A stretch of 64,000 bases of DNA from Ampelocalamus luodianensis (GCA_036346255.1 CM070640.1:41597238-41661237), one strand, 5' to 3'; counted from the first letter of the stretch, positions 23,085 through 34,092 are shown. The notes: a model not told the origin generated them from the sequence alone. Numbers and translations are program-made.

Positions 23085-24378
23085 GTCCAAGTAACCAAAG
23101 AGACCCGTAGCTAGCTACGGTTGGTAAATAAGACACGTACGGAGTAGTAGTACTATACGAAGTACGGAAGTACGCACGCACTAGTACTCTCAAAGTTACC
23201 ATCTCAGCGGGAAGAAGCGCCAAACTGTCTAGGTTCCTTAATTCCACGAGTGGGCCCGGGGTAGACTCACACGGCGCAAGAGGGCCCGACTGTGGTGGAT
23301 AGATTCATTCGGTGGTGAAAACTTAGTGGGCTGGAATGCATTGGAACGGAGCATTGTAAAGGTTTTGTTATGATTTTCTCCAATCAATGAGTCATATCTT
23401 GTGGGTACGTAAAGATGTACAACCTCTGCAGAGCGTTAAAACTGTTCGAACAGTCGTGTCCCCGGTTATAGACAATGCTTGGTGATTTCACATGAAGTAT
23501 ATAGTTTTCACAAAGAGTTTGGATGGTAGAATAGTTGAAAAGTGAACGGGTAGTTCACTCGATGTTTTAATGAAATTGATTGCTTTAGTTATTATATCTT
23601 TTCAAATATGTTTTACAATTTATTTACAGTATTTACAATCAACACTTGCTTATGCAAAAAAAAAACATATGGTTATTCATTTGTTCAAGCCTTGCATGGA
23701 TATATAATTGCATACTGTTTCATACGACTTGCTGGATACTCTTTGTACTCACGGCTGTATACATTGTTGCTCAGTTAAAGAATGACAAGTTAGTCAAGAG
23801 TTCTATGAAGAGTAGTACTACGAAGACTTTGCGAACTCGGATGCGCTTCCCAGTCGATTGCCTGTGGCATGTCGAATGATCGCCACAAGTTATTTTATTT
23901 TTGTTGTACGAGTTTTTTTTTTGTCTCTTAAGCCCTGTAGCAAGTTAATTAAGTAAGCTTTGACCATAAGATCCGATTGTTACTATTTAATAAAAATTGC
24001 TACTTTCTTAATTATTTCGTTGAATGATTGATGTTTTATCGATGCTGTCACTATGTGTAGTAGTGTGATCTTAAATTAGTGCAGAATATATAGGAGGTTT
24101 CAGATTTGCTAATCTAGTCCTAGCAACATGAAGTAGTAGTAGACCTGTTTAAACGTCAGACTGGGCTTCAAAAGCCTGGCCCCGAACGAGTAGGCCCGAG
24201 CCCATCCTAAAAAATGACTTTTCTCATTAAAAATATTATTTTAATTTTTTGAAATAAAAAGTAATAGTTAATTTATTTCAGGGATAAAAAATAGTTTTGT
24301 TATTTTATTACATTTCAACGGGCTTTCGAGTCCCAGGCCCGGGGCCGGGCTACCCATGAACAGCTCTGAGTAGTAGTA
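23085..24378. other. Non-coding spacer with probable decayed hAT-type repeat
   Basis: Positions 23,085-24,120 show no gene. At about 24,143-24,368, ACCTGTTTAAACG...GGGCTTCAAAAGCC and GGGCTTTCGAGTCCC...CATGAACAGCT form imperfect inverted ends of the common grass hAT-like 'CTGTTCATGGG' repeat, amid AGTAGTAG on both sides. No transposase is seen. Confidence 0.35.
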
Positions 24379-24849
24379 CTATACGTCTATACGAATGCAG
24401 TGCAGCGAGACTAGCCGGCCTCCGTCCTCGTCTTCCCTGGGCTCGGCGAGTGCGGACGTCCAGCGAGGTGTCCCGTGGACGTAATTACCTGAGCAAACTG
24501 CGTCGCGCAAAGCCTCCTTGAGAGCCCAACAAGTTGTCCCGGAGTAAACGAGTCCAACCCAAGCGGCCCAAGCCGCAGACGCATCCCTTCCGCTCCTCGG
24601 TTTGGCCTCCGCATCCGCCGCCGCGCGGCGCGCGCCAACTCTCCGAGGCAAGGCCCTCGGCCGCCGGCGGCCTCCTGCTCGACCGCTCCCGCGGCGCTTC
24701 TCAGGTGCGTCGGCGGCGGGCGGTGGCGCGTGACATACAGCGCTCCGTGCCTTGAATTCTCTAGCTGTGGAGGGTTGGTGCCTGGCAGCGTAGGCCGAGT
24801 AGTGAGCACAGAGAAGAGAGCTGAGAAAGAACAGCATACTTAGGAACAT
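24379..24849 (-). CDS. Hypothetical small secreted protein (weak)
   Basis: From the ATG at 24,849 the frame encodes about 156 residues. The N terminus, MFLSMLFFLSSLLCAHYSAYA, looks like a secretory signal peptide. It is followed by a basic, Arg/Pro/Ala-rich body with several dibasic sites (KRR, RRR) and few hydrophobic residues. A possible splice donor (GTAATTAC) at about 24,489 would end an exon after ALKEALRDAVCSG. No known peptide-hormone motif (CLE, CEP, IDA, RALF) was found. The GC-rich composition may keep several frames open by chance, so the signal peptide is the main support. Confidence 0.25.
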   Translation of the reverse strand: MFLSMLFFLSSLLCAHYSAYAARHQPSTAREFKARSAVCHAPPPAADAPEKRRGSGRAGGRRRPRALPRRVGARRAAADAEAKPRSGRDASAAWAAWVGLVYSGTTCWALKEALRDAVCSGNYVHGTPRWTSALAEPREDEDGGRLVSLHCIRIDV

Positions 24850-24920
24850 ATATACACAGCTGTTCAATTGATCTACAGGTTTGCTAACGCAATGTGCAAT
24901 GTAAGGGGTGCTAGTGTTTT

Positions 24921-26059
24921 CACGTCATTGGTATGTCATACGGGTGCTAGATCCGTCTTTTCTCTCCAGTGGTTAGCACCTATTTCACTTTTTTCATGGG
25001 ACCAAAAAATAAATAAACGGTTTTTTCTTCACATTGTATATGGCCTTACAAGTGGGTCTGCACCTTTTTTTCGAGCTAACACCGATGCAACTACTTGCAC
25101 CGATACCAGTATTTTGGTTGGTAGCATCGCCACCTGTAGCGGGTGGCACCAGCACCGATGGGTGCATGGCCTAAGCAGATACCCTGAGCAGGTTCTACGG
25201 AACTGACAAGAATACCCTGATCTAGTGGAGATCAGTAGTTGGTCAAGAACAAGCCATGAATTGTTCAATGAGTTGTGAAGAATGTAATTTTCAATCGTTT
25301 ATTTTTCACTAGTAAAATTTTTACCTAGTCCTGTTGTAAGACCATTGTACTTATGCATGTTTGTTGAACTTACTTGGATTTTCAAGAATACTAGTTCAAT
25401 ACCCGTGCGTTGCTACGGTAAAAAAATCATAGATCACGTTATTCGTGGCTCGCATTGCACCTCTGCCATCATGCTTGGCTAGCGTTGCACTCTTGGCTTC
25501 ATGTTTAACGTCATTGGCATGTCATACGAGTGCTAGATCTGTCTTTTCTCTTTAGTGGTTAGCACATGTTTCACTTTTTTCGTGAGACCCAAAAACTAGT
25601 GGTTAGCATCTGTTTCACTTTTTCCGTGGAGTCTAAAAAATAAATGAATCGTTTTTTCTTTACATTGTATATGGCCTTACAAATGGGTCTACACCTTTTT
25701 TTTCGAGCTAACACCGATGCAACTACTTGCACCGATGCCAGTATTTTGGTTGGTAGCATCGTCGCCTGTAGCGGGTGGCACCGGCACCGATGGGTGCTAG
25801 AAAGCTTCTAGCACTGGTTTGGCTAAACGTTGTGCATGGCCTAAGCAGATACCCTGAGCAGGCTCTATGGAACTGACAAGAATACCCTGATCTAGTGGAG
25901 ATCAGTAGTTGGTCAAAAACAAGCCACGAATTGTTCAATGAGGTGTGAAGAATGTAATTTCCAATCGTTTATTTTTCACTCGTAAAATTTTTACCTTGTC
26001 CTGGTGTAAAACCATTGTACTTATGCATGTTTGTTGAACTTACTTGGATTTTCAAGAAT
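24921..26059. repeat. Large tandem duplication (units ~470 and ~550 bp)
   Basis: Unit 1 (24,921-25,390) and unit 2 (25,508-26,059) both begin ACGTCATTGG and end GGATTTTCAAGAATA. They share the order GCTAGATC, GGTTAGCAC, GTATATGGCCTTACAA, CGATGCAACTACTTGCACC, CTGATCTAGTGGAGATCAG and TATGCATGTTTGTTGAACTT. Unit 2 has a duplicated GTGGTTAGCA(C/T) segment and an extra AAGCTTCTAGCACTGG segment. The 117 bp between the units starts with a Helitron-like end. No protein is recognised. Confidence 0.85.
25391..25430 (-). mobile_element. Helitron-type 3' terminus (minus strand)
   Basis: Read on the minus strand, the sequence is a short GC hairpin (CCGTAGCAACGCACGGG) followed by TATTGAACTAG and then T. 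This is the common grass Helitron 3' end (hairpin, then CTAG, inserted before T). The 5' TC end of this copy was not found. Confidence 0.45.
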
Positions 26060-27190
26060 ATATATACTAACTACAAGCTTGAGGTGAGAGTATCTAGTTA
26101 TTTTACTTTGCATGGATGCTTTGGTACCAATTTATATCTTTGATTGGCTCCAGTGAGAATGTGTTGTGTGACACCAAATCAAAGAAATTTGTGCGCCCAA
26201 ATAAAGGTAAAACAAGTTTATGAAGATTGCATCATAGTTCTTCAGTTTGCGATCTTCTGAAGGTATTTTTGATTGATTCCTAAATGGTAGGACCAAGGAT
26301 GGACTACTTGGGACCTGAGTGGTGGTGATGAAGAGCAAGTTTCAAATTTTCAGTTCTTTGTTCTATGCTTGATGGATCCTCGAATGGTTATACTACATTG
26401 GCAGTTGCGTCACTTGAATGCTGGGAAGGCAATCAATAGTCCATGACACATGATTTAAGAAAACAGGGTTAACTCTAACAAAAACAATGATATCATAAAA
26501 CCATTACTTAGGTCTGTCTTTATGTCTTGTTATTCTGTAAATATGCCATGTTTGACAACTAAATTGCTTGTTACAATTCATGTCAGCCAAAGTTTCCTTT
26601 TAATGTAGATTTTCTTCGTAATATAAATGTTTATTTTGTCTTGAGTGAAGTTTCACACTTTTGGAGCATGTTTGAGTGAATAAATGTTGATTAATGTCAT
26701 CATGGCCATTGTGGTTTGAATTTAGTTTATGTCTGCTCCATTTCTGATAGTTGTAGATTGACATTGATTAGCCCGATCTCAGTGACCTAAGCAGTCAAAG
26801 TGATTTTTCTGTGCATTCGTGTTGTCTGAAAACTACAGCTTGATTGTTAATCCTTAGCGTTAACTCTATCCATTGCTCAATAGTTTGGGAGTGAAGTCGT
26901 ATCTTTAGCTATTTTTTCATCCAACTCAAACATCGTACCATTGGGATATTCTCATCACCCACTAGAAAAGGTGAGCACACTCTGTCATATGCAGGCAACC
27001 AAACAACCCATGTTGCATCCAGTCATACATCCCCTCTCCTAATGCAATCAACCAAACAACATTTCAGCACAGTCTGGTCCAACTGAAACAGACAACCAAA
27101 TAACTCATCGTTGCATCCACTCAGACTGACTAGGTTCAGACTGAATAACCCATACGGACCAGACTAGAGGCGTGCAGCAACCAAACACAC
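26060..27190. other. Unassigned non-coding DNA with MITE-like segment
   Basis: No gene is recognised at 26,060-26,960. Positions 26,985-27,195 contain repeated CAACCAAACAAC/GTTGCATCCA units and end with AGCAACCAAACACACCC, the terminus style of 'GGGTGTGTTTGGTTGC' MITEs. The left end is unclear. Confidence 0.35.
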
Positions 27191-28525
27191 CCATTAGGAA
27201 ATACACTGTTTTCTTCCGCTCTTAATTCATTTCTTTCTCTCTTAATGCCCAACAAGGCAGAGCTGTTCAACAGCAGAAGCGATTCGTTATTTGTAGCCAG
27301 TTGCTAGTTGCTACGACTAGGGCTAAAAAACTGCATCTTTTTTTCGTTATCTTGGGAGAATCTGCATCGGTGGGGGGAAAATCTCAATTGGTGCAGCAAT
27401 CCACAATGCTTATAGGAAAAAGCTTCTGATCCTCCTCTGATTCATTCACCAATTGCCAGCCACGCGGAGGCTCCAGCAATTGCTCGGTGGCGACGCCACC
27501 GGAGGCGTCGAGAAGGTCGCTCATCTCTCCACCACGCCGCCGGCAGAGCTGCAGGAGCGATGTTCGGCTCCGTCGCAGCGCTCTTCCAGGAGGCGGTGGA
27601 CCTGCTGGAATCCCTTCGACGAATTGACGGCGCTCTCGTCTTGTGGGAGCCAATCTTCGGCGCCTACGATCGCGAAGCAGCACCTTCCCCGAAGCGGCCG
27701 CCGCCGATCGACGGCGCTCCGCCTCCCTCCGACCATCGTCAGCGACAAGGAGCAGTAGTGAGTGCATCTGTAAGATAATTCCAAGGGGGCATTGTGAAAA
27801 AAACCTCATTAATCCAGCCCCAATTGGATCCGCACAACGTCGATCCAACGGCCACGATCGCGGATTTTTATTTGCGATCCGAACCTACGAGGGCGTGAAG
27901 TCGTGAACGGAAAATACCGAGTATTGCAAGGGTGCGAGGAGAAAATCAAGCACGTCGTTGTGCAGAGGCTGTCCTCGTTGACCTTGCCCACCTGACAGTA
28001 CCGTTCTACGATATTTGGCAAAAGTCTCTAGATATGAAGATTTTGCGTGTTGTTTCGAGTTCATCCCCATTCTCCATGGCAGATTTGAGAACGAATTCCC
28101 AGCATCAAAATATCAGGACCACAATATACAGCATCAGTAAGGTTTGGATGATCACATCCAGAGATGTGCGTCAGTGTCCAGATGGAAATGGTCTCATGTA
28201 CAAATGAAAAATACATTGCTTTCTTCCACTCCTGCTTTCTTTCTCTATGCTTAGTCCATTGACAACAAAAGTTAGAAAAGAAAAGAATGCAAAGCTGTCC
28301 AACAACATCAAAGTTCATTTCTCTTGTATGTTTTGCTTCCAGGGGCAGTAAGGGATTAACAAAAAAATATGAAATGAAGGCAACAGCAGTTGCAGTTCTC
28401 AACAACTAGCCCTTTCGGTGTCACTGTACAGTGAGATCTCCAGTCTCCTCTAAAGAGTACCTTGTATTCTCTGTACTTTTGAGACGTTATGATCTTGTAA
28501 AAGAGCAAAATTGGTTATATCTTTG
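27190..28525. other. NRAMP 3' flank with a partial duplicated segment
   Basis: Positions 28,200-28,525 lie just beyond the NRAMP stop and probably contain its 3' UTR. Segment 27,190-27,290 resembles 28,205-28,310 (TACACTG/TACATTG, CTTTCTTCC, AGAGCTGTTCAACA/AAGCTGTCCAACA), and 27,395-27,480 resembles intron-1 sequence at 33,295-33,405 (CCAGCCACGCG..GCTCCA). The GC-rich stretch 27,450-27,780 is open on both strands, for example minus 27,384-27,848, but no product is recognised. Confidence 0.35.
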
Positions 28526-31500
28526 TCATGACAGACTCTTGCGTATCGTTAAGATGATCCGGTTGGACAGCTCAGTACCCCGCAGAGTGAGATACAGTAC
28601 AAACGAAGCATAGACAAGTACTGCCACGCAGAGAATTGAGCCAGACAATGGACCTCGTATTTCAGAAGAGAAGAAATCCAGCAAGAGATAGCCGTTGATT
28701 GTGATCAATAGTGTGGCTACTGTCCAGGTTACAGCCTGCATAAAATGCCAAAATTGATTAAAATATATCCATCATCGGCATCAATATCCATAAATTTACA
28801 GTTCTGGACAATATTTAATGAGGGGATGATACTGTCAACGGGAGATTTGACCATGCCATAAAACAAAAGGTGCAGAATACTGAAGAAAAACAAGACAGGA
28901 ATTAAATCTGGAGCGAATGATGACTTACTTGTGTTTTAGGACCTATTTTAAATACTCCCATAACTTGCTCCTTGGATACCAAGGTTATCAGTGGAATCAG
29001 TGCAAAAGGGATCTGAATTGATTGAAGCACATTGAGCCACTCATTTAGAACATCCAGTGCAGAATCAGATGTACCGAAGAAGAGAGCGACAATTATAGTT
29101 GGCACAATTGCAAAGCTTCGGGTGATCAATGCCCTGGTCCATTTTTTCAACCGCAGATTCAGAAATCCACCCATTATAAACTGTCCGGCATAAGTTCCTG
29201 TTATGGTACTACTCTGTCCGGCCGCTAATAGCCCAATCCCCCAAATGTAAAGGATAGGGAAAAATCCTCCACCAAACTTCTCTTGTAGATACTGTCCAGC
29301 GTTTTCGAGGCCAATATTGCCAGCTTCTTTAGTGCCATAGAAGCCTTTCGCGAAAACAGTTGTGGCAAAGAGATTTATCATGAAGGATACAACCAATGCG
29401 ATGGTTGACTCTATTGAATAGTATCTCAGCGCTTCACGTACTTGGTATTCCTTGTTTGGGTCTATTTTTCTGGACTGCACAAGCGCTGAATGGAGGAATA
29501 CATTGTGGGGCATGATAACACAGCCAACAACCCCAACTGCTTGTCTTATTGTCCTAGAGCTCAATTTTGGAACCAAAATACCTGTTGATAAAATCATGTA
29601 TGATCAATAGATAGGAGTGTATGAGACAATTTGCAGCATCAAAGGCTGATCAGTGAGACCCTTACCGATTAACAGGTCCTTCCCACTGGGCTTGGTATCA
29701 GTGAACATCCATGCAAAGGAGAAGGCCATCGTTGCAATTAGAAATGCAAATACGGCTTCTAGTTTCCTCACCCCATAGTTTTCAAGATAAAGAAAAATGA
29801 AGCTGACAAAAAGTAACATCAAGGTAAGGTGATGATCCAAATAATGATAGTTACATAGCTGTCACACCTTTGACTCTTAATGAACATACAAAAGGCACTT
29901 CAGTAAACATGTTCCTAAGTATAGTGATGTTAGCACCTGTCATGGTCGGCATTACATATAAGTGACGTAGGCCAAGGGCAACCGACGGGCCCAAGGTGCC
30001 GGACGTGCTACAGTGGCCAGGCCCAGGACACTTGGAGCACAAGGAAAGGACATCAGCCGAATTAGTTAAGATATGATTTGATTAGATATCAATCCCTTAA
30101 TGATAGAAAGTTGTGATTTTATTAGATATCAATCCCTTAAGGATGGATAGTTATGATTTGATTAAGATTCCAATCTCTTATAGATGGAATTAGTTATTTG
30201 TTTCCAAATATTGCTTATGCCGCCTATATAAGGCTAGGCATTGTTATCAATTCAGCAAGCAAGAATTAGCAAACTCCTCCATGTCTCCTTGTTTCCTCCG
30301 TCACGGTGCTCGGGCGGTCGAGGGGCCTGGGCCTCGACCTTCTGCCCGCCGGCAGCAGCTATCAGTCACCCGGCCGTGACAGCACCTTCCAGGTGCAAAG
30401 CACAAGGAAGAAATTCACACAGACAACATCAGTTTTACTAATATTCTAAACAAATTAGGTTATAATACTCTAAACCTATTATAAGCAAAGCAGGGACCAT
30501 CTAGAAAACTCTGGAACAAGATTTTTTTATATATAAAAAAAAAATCCTAACATCACAGCATCTCCAACTTTTATCAAAAGCAGCAAAGGTCCCATCAAAG
30601 AATTGCATTAGAATTAAGCAATGACTAAGGAACATGCATTTGGACACCATGTAGCTAGCATCTAATGCTTGTGAAATAAAATATAGTATGTAGATGTACA
30701 GCAGCATCAATTCATCGTCCAAAAGGCCAGCACAAACTTCGTATTGAACTCCCAGAGGACAAACAAAAAAAAATCGTACAGGCCTCTCCTGCCACAATTT
30801 TTCAGGAGAAAAGGTAGAACAACGATTCAGAGAACATAATCTACAGGAGAAAAAGTAGAACAACGATTCGGAGAACATAATCTAACAAGAAAAATTGAAG
30901 ATTGAAGATAAGTTGGCAGAAAACATCACATCATTAAGTAATCAGTAGTCAGAAAATCTTAATATTTATCCATGCTTAAAAGCTGAATACTAGAATTTCG
31001 CATTGTCCCTAACCACCACTCTAGTTTAAAGTTTCTAAAAGGAAACTGGGGTGCCTGTGAACCATGTCTTGATTTTTTTTTTCTATAAAAAACTCGACAA
31101 ATAAAAAAGGAAAAAGTCAATTTGACACCCTCAAACTCTTCCAAAAGTCTATAAATCAACCCTGAACAAAAAAACCAGACATTCAACATCCTCAAACCCT
31201 TAAAACCATTCACTTTACCCGCCTAAGACCAAAACCACCCTGGTTTCGCTGATACCATAGTCTACGTGGTATAGCTTCGCTAACGTGTCAAATGGTCCCG
31301 CTGTCATTCCAAGGCCACATCAGCTCCATGCTCCAGCTCGGTGTGCTCCTCCGCGCGTGCGGCCTCGCCGTCACCATCCTCCACACCGACTTCAATGCTC
31401 ACGACCCTGCGCGCCACCCGGAGCTCACCTTCGTCCCCATCCACGAGGCGCTCCCCGACGAGGCCACCTCCCTCGACGCCGACATCTTTGCGCAGCTTCT

Positions 31501-34092
31501 AGCCTTGAACGTTGCCTGCGAGGTGCCCTTCCAGGAAGGCCCTCGCGTCGCTGTTGCGCGACCAAGAACCGCCGGACTTCGCCTGCGCAGTTGTTGACGG
31601 GCAGTGCTACATGGCATTGGGCGCGGCCAGGGGGCTCGGTCCCCCCGTCCGTCCCCCGCAGCCGCAAGCCCACTCATTCCCCACGTTCACCACACCTTTG
31701 CCCTTCCCTGGACTCATCTCAGCAGGTGGAGAGAGAGAGAGGGGAGAGCAGAAGACAACACAGCCTAGGAGGACATAAGAGAGCAACATCGCCTTGACTT
31801 CCCCTATAATAGCCCTCAATCAACTTGACAAAAATTGCTACCGGCTCACCGAATTGTTTCTTCTTATGCGCGTCCAGCTACAGGCCTCAAACCCCTGTGA
31901 GATCTCCCAAAAATATTCGCGTCACATCGTGTTCCATCTTGTAAACTTAATTTCCCCTCAATCAATTTCAGGTTAACACCGGCGTCCGCGAGCGAGATTG
32001 GGCGTGGTCTGGCCGCCCATGGTCGAGAGGAGCACGTCGGGGCGCTTGGCGACGATGATGCCCTCAACGAGCGGCGGCGTCATGGAGCCGATGTAGGTGC
32101 GGTGGGAGAGACTTGGGTCGATCATGATGGTGACCGGGTTGGAGTTGACGAGCACCACCTGGTAGCCCTCCTCGGCGAGCGCCTTGCACGCTTGTGTGCC
32201 CGAGTAGTCGAACTCGCATGCCTGCCTGATCACGATGGGGCCCACGTTGAGAATCATGATCTTCTTCACACCGACGAGCTTGCCGGCCTTGGTCGGCGCC
32301 ATGGGGAAGCGGCGCACAGTGACGACGAAATCTTGGGCAGCGGTGCTTGCTCCGTTGGGGGAGGCGGAGGCGAAGACGCGGGCGGGCGGAGAGCATGCGG
32401 CGGGAGAGGTTGTGGTGGTGGCGCGGGAAAAAGAGGTGGGAATAGGAGAGAAGGGTATGGTGGTGGGCGTAGGAGGGGGAGGGGCGGAGCTGGGATGGGG
32501 AGGAGAGGGAGGTGGCCACGACGGAGGCAACGAGGAGGGGTGGGAGAAGGTTAGGGGAGAGGCGGCGGCGAGATGGGGGATAGGGAGGTAGGGCAGGGCT
32601 CCCTGACCGGTTGCCATGGCATCCTAAAACGAGCTCACGTGTCAAAAACCGTGCCATGTCGGCACCACGTTAGATAAAACTAGGGTGGAATGGCTTCAAG
32701 GGTATAAAGTGAACGGTTTTAAGAGTTTGAGGGTGTCAAATGTCTGGTTTTGTAGTTCAAAGTTGATTTCCATACTTTCACAAGAGTTCAGAGGTCAGAT
32801 GGACTTCTCTTGATGGAGGCCAGAAATCAAAGTAACAAAGTTGTCTGATCTTTTCACCTTACTGGTTTAGAAAATTCCAATTTCTCCATTAGCTACGTAG
32901 AATGAATCTAATTTCAAACTTGAAACTTTTATTCATACCTTTTTGTGAACTCCTATGTCAAAGCAGGTAAACTGTCTGCAACCTTCCTATCCCATAGGGC
33001 ACCATGAATTTAAAGTGGGTCAAATGTATAGCATCAATTGTCATTGATTCACTGATAATACAACCTCAACTCAAAAACCAAGCATTCCTCCGTCGAGTTC
33101 TCAAACTATTGTGAAACTACGTCAACATTAACAATAACAAACTGAGATCTAACACCTTAACTAACACCCAAATCCCACACAAATCCTCCTAATGATCCAA
33201 TATCCAAGTTGAAACAGTCAGTAGCAACAACTACGTCAACAAGCTAAAATCTTCTCTTTTGTTTTCTTTTGGGGAAATTTCATTTGGTGGAGACATCTCC
33301 AATGCTGATATAAAAAGCTCTACTCTTTTGGAACTATGCTGTGATTCAGCACTTCCACAATCACAATCACACCAATTGATGCCAGCCACGCGAAAGCTCC
33401 AATAATTCAAGAACAGGAACCGAAAGACATTAAACAAACAAAATTTCGGACTCACCAATCCAAGGCGGTGATGACGACGCCGGCCCAGAGTGGCAGGTAC
33501 CCCCTGCTGAGGATCTTGATGGCGATGGCGCTGCCTATGACCTCCTGGATATCGGCGCCGACCATGGCGACCTCGGCCATGAGCCAGAGCGCGCGGCGCG
33601 CCCAGTCGGGGTACTCGTCGCGGCAGAGCTCGGCGAGGTGCCGGCCCGTGGCGACCCCGAGGCGCGCGGCGAGGAGCTGCACCAGGAGCCCCATGGCCGT
33701 GGCCCACATGAGCAGCCACAGCAGCGTGTCCCCCGCGGCGGCGCCGGCCTGGAGGTCGCCCTCGAGGTTGCCCGGGTCCAGGAACGCGATGCTCATCAGG
33801 AACCCGGGCCCCGTGAACAGCCACAGCTTCCGCCACGAGAAGGGCGGGACCGCCGCGGAGGAGGAGACCGCCGCCTCCAACTCAACGTCGGCGTCGGGGT
33901 CGTCGGAGATGGACACGATGACCTTCTCGGCAGCCTCATACGCGCGCTCCTCGACGTCCTCGTCGTCGCAGTCGCCGGGCGCGGAGGCAGGGAGGAGGGC
34001 GCGTGCCTCCTCGTCGGCCCTGGCCGCGGTGGCGTGGGCGGCGTCGTGCCCGGGTTTCCGGCTCCAGCGCCGGCGCCGGAGTGGTTGGCCAT
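28526..34092 (-). CDS. NRAMP: NRAMP divalent metal transporter (NRAMP2/3/4 clade)
   Basis: Proton-coupled import of Mn2+/Fe2+ (and Cd2+) across membranes. Plant members of this clade act mainly at the tonoplast or endomembranes in metal remobilisation; the location here is inferred. There are four exons: 34,092-33,456, 29,802-29,666, 29,581-28,929 and 28,735-28,526. All introns have GT-AG ends and phases fit. The product is about 545 residues, normal for the family. Exon 1 has the acidic N terminus, GPGFLMSIAFLDPGNLEGDL (TM1, metal-binding DPGN) and GADIQEVIGSAIAI. Exon 3 has GCVIMPHNVF (TM6, MPHN) and the transport signature GQSSTITGTYAGQFIMGGFL. The start at 34,092 (MANHSGAG) is in another frame from the core. 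One base is missing in or beside GGAAACCCGGGCACG (about 34,050); no other ATG is available in the core frame. This is an assembly error or a real N-terminal lesion. Intron 1 (3.65 kb) is loaded with transposons. Confidence 0.92.
29938..30381 (+). mobile_element. Solo LTR in NRAMP intron 1, TSD GCACC
   Basis: A 444-bp LTR begins TGTCATGGTCGG and ends CGGCCGTGACA, flanked by a perfect GCACC duplication (29,933-29,937 and 30,382-30,386). A TATA box in CGCCTATATAAGGC (about 30,221-30,234) gives plus-strand promoter orientation, antisense to the host gene. Internal tandem units (GATTTGATTAGATATCAATC and relatives) lie at 30,075-30,180. There is no internal domain. Confidence 0.9.
30803..30885. repeat. 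Tandem duplication of ~41 bp in NRAMP intron 1
   Basis: AGGAGAAAA(G/A)GTAGAACAAC followed by GATTC(A/G)GAGAACATAATCTA occurs twice head to tail, with two or three differences. This is intronic and non-coding. Confidence 0.8.
31292..31645 (+). pseudogene. Captured UDP-glycosyltransferase 5' fragment
   Basis: The translation starts MVPLSFQGHISSMLQLGVLL, the N-terminal segment of plant family-1 glycosyltransferases that holds the acceptor-site His (QGH). It continues LAVTILHTDFN, RHPELTFVPIHEALPDE and LNVACEVPF. A frameshift near 31,540 moves the continuation ALASLLRDQEPPDFACAVVD and GARGLG-like sequence into another frame. About 115 residues of a ~460-residue family are present, and the C-terminal PSPG nucleotide-sugar box is missing. 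It cannot be an active enzyme. It lies inside the MULE-like element, so it is transduplicated. UGT76-like similarity is an impression only. Confidence 0.8.
31973..32617 (-). pseudogene. Captured carbamoyl-phosphate synthase large-subunit 5' fragment
   Basis: A 214-codon open frame begins with a Ser/Pro/Thr-rich segment that looks like a plastid transit peptide. It continues as the first part of CPSase large chain: QACEFDYSGTQACKALAEEG, VVLVNSNPVTIM, HRTYIGSMTPPLVE and RPDVLLSTMGGQT. The family is normally ~1,100 residues, so only the pre-ATP-grasp N terminus is present. The usual GAGPIVIGQ loop reads NVGPIVIRQ, a change at a conserved glycine. It is convergent with the UGT fragment within one MULE-like element. 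It might be translated, but it cannot synthesise carbamoyl phosphate. Confidence 0.85.

Larger units (their letters stand above)
31110..32809. mobile_element. MULE-like element carrying two host gene fragments (Pack-MULE)
   Basis: Long imperfect terminal inverted repeats of about 130 bp (31,110-31,250 and 32,680-32,809) start GAAAAAGTCAATTTGACACC and, on the other strand, GAGAAGTCCATCTGACC. They share AACCAGACATT, ACCCTCAAACTC, CCTTAAAACC/TCTTAAAACC and TTCACTTTA. These ends resemble the widespread grass 'GAAAAAGTCC' Mutator-like family. There is no transposase. Inside are convergent fragments of a UDP-glycosyltransferase (+) and a carbamoyl-phosphate synthase large subunit (-). I could not find a clear 9-bp target duplication. 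The element sits in intron 1 of the NRAMP gene. Confidence 0.7.
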
